Below are positions 61,348-64,000 of a stretch of 64,000 bases of DNA, one piece after another (the first letter of the stretch is position 1; each line of letters begins with the position of its first letter). The stretch covers positions 186,001 to 250,000 of the forward strand of contig JBFWWP010000001.1 of the NCBI GenBank assembly GCA_050246115.1, in the 5' to 3' direction. Below the pieces are notes generated by a model, which was given only the letters and a program-made list of their open reading frames with translations, had not been told where the DNA came from and did no database searches. The position numbers and the translations under genes were made by a program. This DNA is from JBFWWP01 sp050246115. GTDB lineage: Bacteria; Planctomycetota; UBA8108; UBA1146; JAJFFE01.

Positions 61348-62240
61348 GTACACCGGAGAAAGTGCGGCGGTACGGAGCCAGCACCCCCCGCGTACGCGAA
61401 GTCGTGATTCTGGCGGGATCCGGAGAGTGGCTCGCCGCTGCGAGTGACGGATCGGCGCCAGCGGAACTCGATTGGGTCGAGCGCTGGATGTCTGATCCCC
61501 CGGTCAAGGGGACCGTGGACCTTTTCGTTGCGCCGCCGATGTTGCCGGTGCCCGTGGTGCGGTCGTTGCGCGAGACGTTTCCCTGCACCCCGATCTTGTT
61601 GGTGGTGCAACCGGACGACGGCAAGAGCGATGCGTTCCTCGGTGACGAGGAGGTGTTCTTCGTTCCGCCGCCGACTTCGGTCGGGCTGCTGCGGACCTGC
61701 GTGCGCGAAGTGTTGGCGTTTCGCAGCGCGCGGGACTCCAGCGAGGCGGCGGGACAGGATATCCCCGTCGTGTGTGCGACCGAGCCGGTCAGCGGTTGGT
61801 TCGAGTTGACCGGACCGACGCACCCCGTCTTCTTGCGGCGATTCCACGCTTGGATGGACCTGCTCCGGGGCGCCGGCATCGAATCGGACGAGTTTCGACG
61901 GCTCGCCCATGCGGTACGGGAGATCGGCTGGAACGCCATCGAGTGGGGCAACCGGTTCGACCTCCGGAGGACCCTGAAGCTATCGTTCCTGCGCCTCGAC
62001 GATCGTCTCTTGTTTCGGGTCGAGGACGAGGGGCGGGCTGGTGATTGGGTCTCGGAGCGCGGGGCCGGCAAGACCGCCGTCGAGGATCAACGGAGTCGAG
62101 TGCGTGACGGGCGTGGTTACGGGGGATTCGGGTTGATGCTGGTGCAGAGAATCATGGACAAGATCGAAGTGAGTTCGGGCGGGAACATCGTCGTCATGGA
62201 GAAGCATCTGCCCGGAATGCGACCGGGAGGGGCCGGCTGA
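61344..62240 (+). CDS. RsbW-like ATPase with N-terminal receiver-like domain
   Basis: 298 residues; ATGA overlap with the toroid stop. Residues 15-130 look like a degenerate receiver (VREVVILAGSGEWLAA ... TPILLVVQPDD ... FFVPPPTSVGLLRTCVREVLAF) lacking a clear phospho-Asp pocket. Residues 155-290 are a GHKL/HATPase fold of the anti-sigma type: N-box REIGWNAIEWGNRFD (N197), G1 VEDEG (D228-G230), G2 GYGGFGLMLVQRIMDKIE (258-264 Gly-rich). No His-phosphorylation domain, so it is a serine-kinase/anti-sigma type regulator, not a histidine kinase. No STAS antagonist or sigma factor is adjacent. As the only cytoplasmic regulator in the cluster it may sense or control its output. Confidence 0.8.
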   Translation: MSTPEKVRRYGASTPRVREVVILAGSGEWLAAASDGSAPAELDWVERWMSDPPVKGTVDLFVAPPMLPVPVVRSLRETFPCTPILLVVQPDDGKSDAFLGDEEVFFVPPPTSVGLLRTCVREVLAFRSARDSSEAAGQDIPVVCATEPVSGWFELTGPTHPVFLRRFHAWMDLLRGAGIESDEFRRLAHAVREIGWNAIEWGNRFDLRRTLKLSFLRLDDRLLFRVEDEGRAGDWVSERGAGKTAVEDQRSRVRDGRGYGGFGLMLVQRIMDKIEVSSGGNIVVMEKHLPGMRPGGAG

Positions 62241-63520
62241 TGGGTGATGGTTGGCCGATTCACGTAATCTGGGTCGCAGCCTTCGTGATCACATGGGTGC
62301 TGTCGGTCTGGCAACGAGTGCTCGCGGAGACGCCGTTCTCTGCTTTCTATCAGCGTTTCGAAGCCTGGGGCAAGGCCGAGGAAACGGCGGCCGAGAGGCT
62401 GCGGCGGATTCGGCTGCTCAACGGCATGTTGCTCAACGTGTCCCGGGTCGCCTGGATCCTGCTGTTCGCCCGAGCTTGGCTTGGCGGAGGCGCGGCCCTG
62501 GAGTGGCCGCGGGTCGGGGTCGTCTGCGGGGTCGTCGCGCTGCTCTCGGTTCTCGTCCTGGACTTGACCCCCCAGGTGGTTTCGTTGTGGAAGGGCGAGC
62601 AGATCGCCATGGGGAGTCTTCGCACTCTGTGTGCGATCGAGACCTTGTTGTCTCCTCTTTCCCGCGGTGCTCGCTGGCTCGTTCGATCCGCCTTGGGTGT
62701 GCTCGGGGCCCGCGGCGATCGCAGTGACGCCGACATGATCGAAGAGGGAATCCTGGCGGCGGTCGAGCAGGGCGAGCGACATGGAGTCCTCGTCGGCGAC
62801 GAGAAGAGCATGATCGAATCGGTGCTCGAGTTCCACGACGTCGAAGTCCGGGAGGTCATGACCCCGCGAACGGCGATGGTGGCCGTGGAAGCCGGGACCA
62901 CGGTCGAAGAGATGATCCAGCGCGCAATTGCGTGCGGGCACTCGCGAATTCCGGTCTACCGCGAGAACATCGATGACATCGTCGGGATCGTCTACACCAA
63001 GGATCTGCTGCGCTACGTCTCGGACGCGAAACAGAGTCAACTGCGAGTCGAGGACATCTACCGCAAGATCTACTTCGTCCCCGAGACCAAGAAGATCAAG
63101 GAACTGTTGGCGGAGTTCCGAGCCGAGCGGTTCCACATCGCGGTCGTGCTCGATGAGTACGGTGGTACCACGGGACTGGTCACCATCGAGGACATCATCG
63201 AAGAGCTGGTCGGCGACATCGAGGACGAGTACGACACCGCCGGCGCGGCGCTGATCCGCAGAGTCGACCAGGACACCTTCGACCTCGACGGACGGGCACA
63301 CATCGACGAGGTGAGCAAAGCGCTCGACGTCGAGCTTCCGGAGAGCGACGACTACGAGACCATTGCGGGTTTCGTGTTCAGCTCGCTCGGCAAGGTTCCC
63401 AAGGAAGGGGATCACTTCGACCTCGATCAGCTGCGCTTCAAGGTCACTGCTGCCGACGAGCGCAAGATCAAGCGGGTTCGGGTGCAGCTCATGCGCGTGC
63501 AGGGACAAGAAGTCGCCTGA
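62240..63520 (+). CDS. CorC/HlyC-type membrane protein with CBS pair
   Basis: 426 residues; ATG overlaps the previous stop (TGATG), with GGGAGGGG upstream. Three hydrophobic helices (about 7-25, 62-84 and 92-112) replace the usual DUF21 region. An acidic connector (SDADMIEEGILAAVEQGERHGVLVGDEKSMIESVLEF) leads to two CBS domains (about 203-325: VMTPRTAMVAVEAGTTVEEM; HSRIPVYRENIDDIVGIVYTKDLL; IAVVLDEYGGTTGLVTIEDIIEELVGDIEDEYD). A CorC_HlyC domain (about 338-420) closes it. Related to Mg/Co efflux CorB/CNNM proteins and gliding/hemolysin-named relatives. Nucleotide-sensing CBS regions suggest ion or envelope homeostasis. Last gene of the cluster. Confidence 0.9.
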   Translation: MGDGWPIHVIWVAAFVITWVLSVWQRVLAETPFSAFYQRFEAWGKAEETAAERLRRIRLLNGMLLNVSRVAWILLFARAWLGGGAALEWPRVGVVCGVVALLSVLVLDLTPQVVSLWKGEQIAMGSLRTLCAIETLLSPLSRGARWLVRSALGVLGARGDRSDADMIEEGILAAVEQGERHGVLVGDEKSMIESVLEFHDVEVREVMTPRTAMVAVEAGTTVEEMIQRAIACGHSRIPVYRENIDDIVGIVYTKDLLRYVSDAKQSQLRVEDIYRKIYFVPETKKIKELLAEFRAERFHIAVVLDEYGGTTGLVTIEDIIEELVGDIEDEYDTAGAALIRRVDQDTFDLDGRAHIDEVSKALDVELPESDDYETIAGFVFSSLGKVPKEGDHFDLDQLRFKVTAADERKIKRVRVQLMRVQGQEVA

Positions 63521-63868
63521 CTGAGTTCTGATGCGGCCGCCGGTCAGCCTTCGGGCCCCAGGATGGGGTGAGCGCGGGAGGCGCTCGAGCCAGCGGCACG
63601 AAGCCCTTGGCTCGGGCCGACACGAGGCTTGGCTCCGGGGCGAGCATCGCTGACGATCCTGCCGCGAGTCGCGGCGGCGGAGTGCGCGATCGCGACCTGC
63701 GGCCCCGCCGCCTCGAGGAACTCCCGTCCTTCAGCGCGACCGCCGATGCGCACGCCAACGAACTTGCGGGCCGGACGTTGGGTTTGGGTCACTCCTCGTG
63801 CGTGGAGGCAAAGTGGTTCGAGCCCTGTCCGGCAAGGCGTGGGGGGCGATGCGATCGGAGGCGGGGCC
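63521..63868. other. Intergenic region before recO
   Basis: 348 bp with no credible gene. The string GGTTCGAGCCC near 63815 resembles a tRNA T-loop, but the stem does not pair and no other arm is present. No tandem repeat or clear terminator seen. Confidence 0.45.
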
Positions 63869-64000
63869 GTGTCTCGGTTGAGCACTCGGGGCCTGGTGCT
63901 GCGGCGGCTGCCCTACTCGGACACGTCGCAGATCGTGTGGGTGTTCACCCGCGACTACGGGGTCGTGCACATGATCGCCAAGGGCGCGCTGCGATTGGCG
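63869..64000 (+). CDS. recO: DNA repair protein RecO, N-terminal fragment
   Basis: 44 codons from a GTG at 63869, preceded by GGAGG nine bases upstream, running off the right edge. The reading VSRLSTRGLVLRRLPYSDTS then QIVWVFTRDYGVVHMIAKGA matches the conserved RecO OB-fold start (TxGLVLRxxPYxExDxIVxxFTxxxGxxxxxAKGAR). RecO loads RecA on SSB-coated DNA with RecR. The remaining ~200 residues lie outside the window. Confidence 0.88.
   Translation, partial: MSRLSTRGLVLRRLPYSDTSQIVWVFTRDYGVVHMIAKGALRLA

Noticed and set aside
63808..63840. Possible tRNA near 63815 (GGTTCGAGCCC)
   Set aside because: The would-be T-stem has mismatches and no D-arm, anticodon arm or acceptor stem can be drawn around it.

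Overview
The window is GC-rich and gene-dense and looks like a chromosomal segment of a member of the Planctomycetota. The pointers are: secreted proteins with tandem 'DANxDGxxDIADxxxxLxxLF' dockerin-like calcium repeats (one intact at 30.1-31.2 kb, one broken at 25.35-25.65 kb); a CRTAC1-type FG-GAP lipoprotein coupled to a TPR lipoprotein; a giant carboxypeptidase-regulatory-like repeat lipoprotein; and a long MoxR-DUF58-VWA operon with squalene-cyclase-fold and DUF4175-like partners, a layout I associate with this phylum. Species cannot be named from sequence alone. No rRNA, tRNA, CRISPR array, transposase or prophage was seen.

Layout. 0-3 kb (minus): a TPR lipoprotein and a downstream, translationally coupled FG-GAP protein that runs off the left edge. 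3.3-5.2 kb: an SDR-type threonine dehydrogenase-like enzyme and CutC, convergent. 5.4-23.6 kb (minus): one 6,059-residue lipoprotein filling 28% of the window, built of about fifty ~100-residue beta-sandwich repeats and ending in two tandem, diverged copies of a ~1,190-residue superblock. 24-32 kb: a mixed housekeeping and accessory stretch (GT4 glycosyltransferase, dockerin relic, DCC-family thiol oxidoreductase, RecQ, APH-fold kinase, secreted dockerin-repeat protein, stand-alone receiver). 32.2-32.9 kb: three ~214-bp direct repeats of a palindromic element, with a diverged fourth copy at 36.8 kb; both sites lie between convergent genes. 33-36.7 kb: M1 aminopeptidase with HEAT repeats, and a GlpG rhomboid protease. 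36.9-42.1 kb (minus): guaB-guaA-ribH-nusB-ftsY, a housekeeping run. 42.1-43.4 kb: a non-coding gap with four different tandem repeats. 43.4-63.5 kb (plus): a thirteen-frame collinear cluster, mostly overlapping or closely spaced. Then recO begins at the right edge.

The most interesting unit is the 43.4-63.5 kb cluster. Its core (MoxR ATPase, DUF58, BatA-type VWA protein, second VWA protein) resembles the Bat/aerotolerance type of MoxR system. Here it is joined to a secreted PQQ-like beta-propeller, two paralogous secreted alpha/alpha-toroid (squalene-cyclase fold) proteins, a DUF4175-like membrane protein, a 1,039-residue exported coiled-coil protein with 41 uninterrupted Gly-Gln-Gln units, a small exported protein interrupted by an in-frame TGA, an RsbW-like ATPase and a CorC/CNNM-type CBS membrane protein. 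The arrangement suggests a MoxR-driven envelope assembly or stress system. Its function is not established by the sequence.
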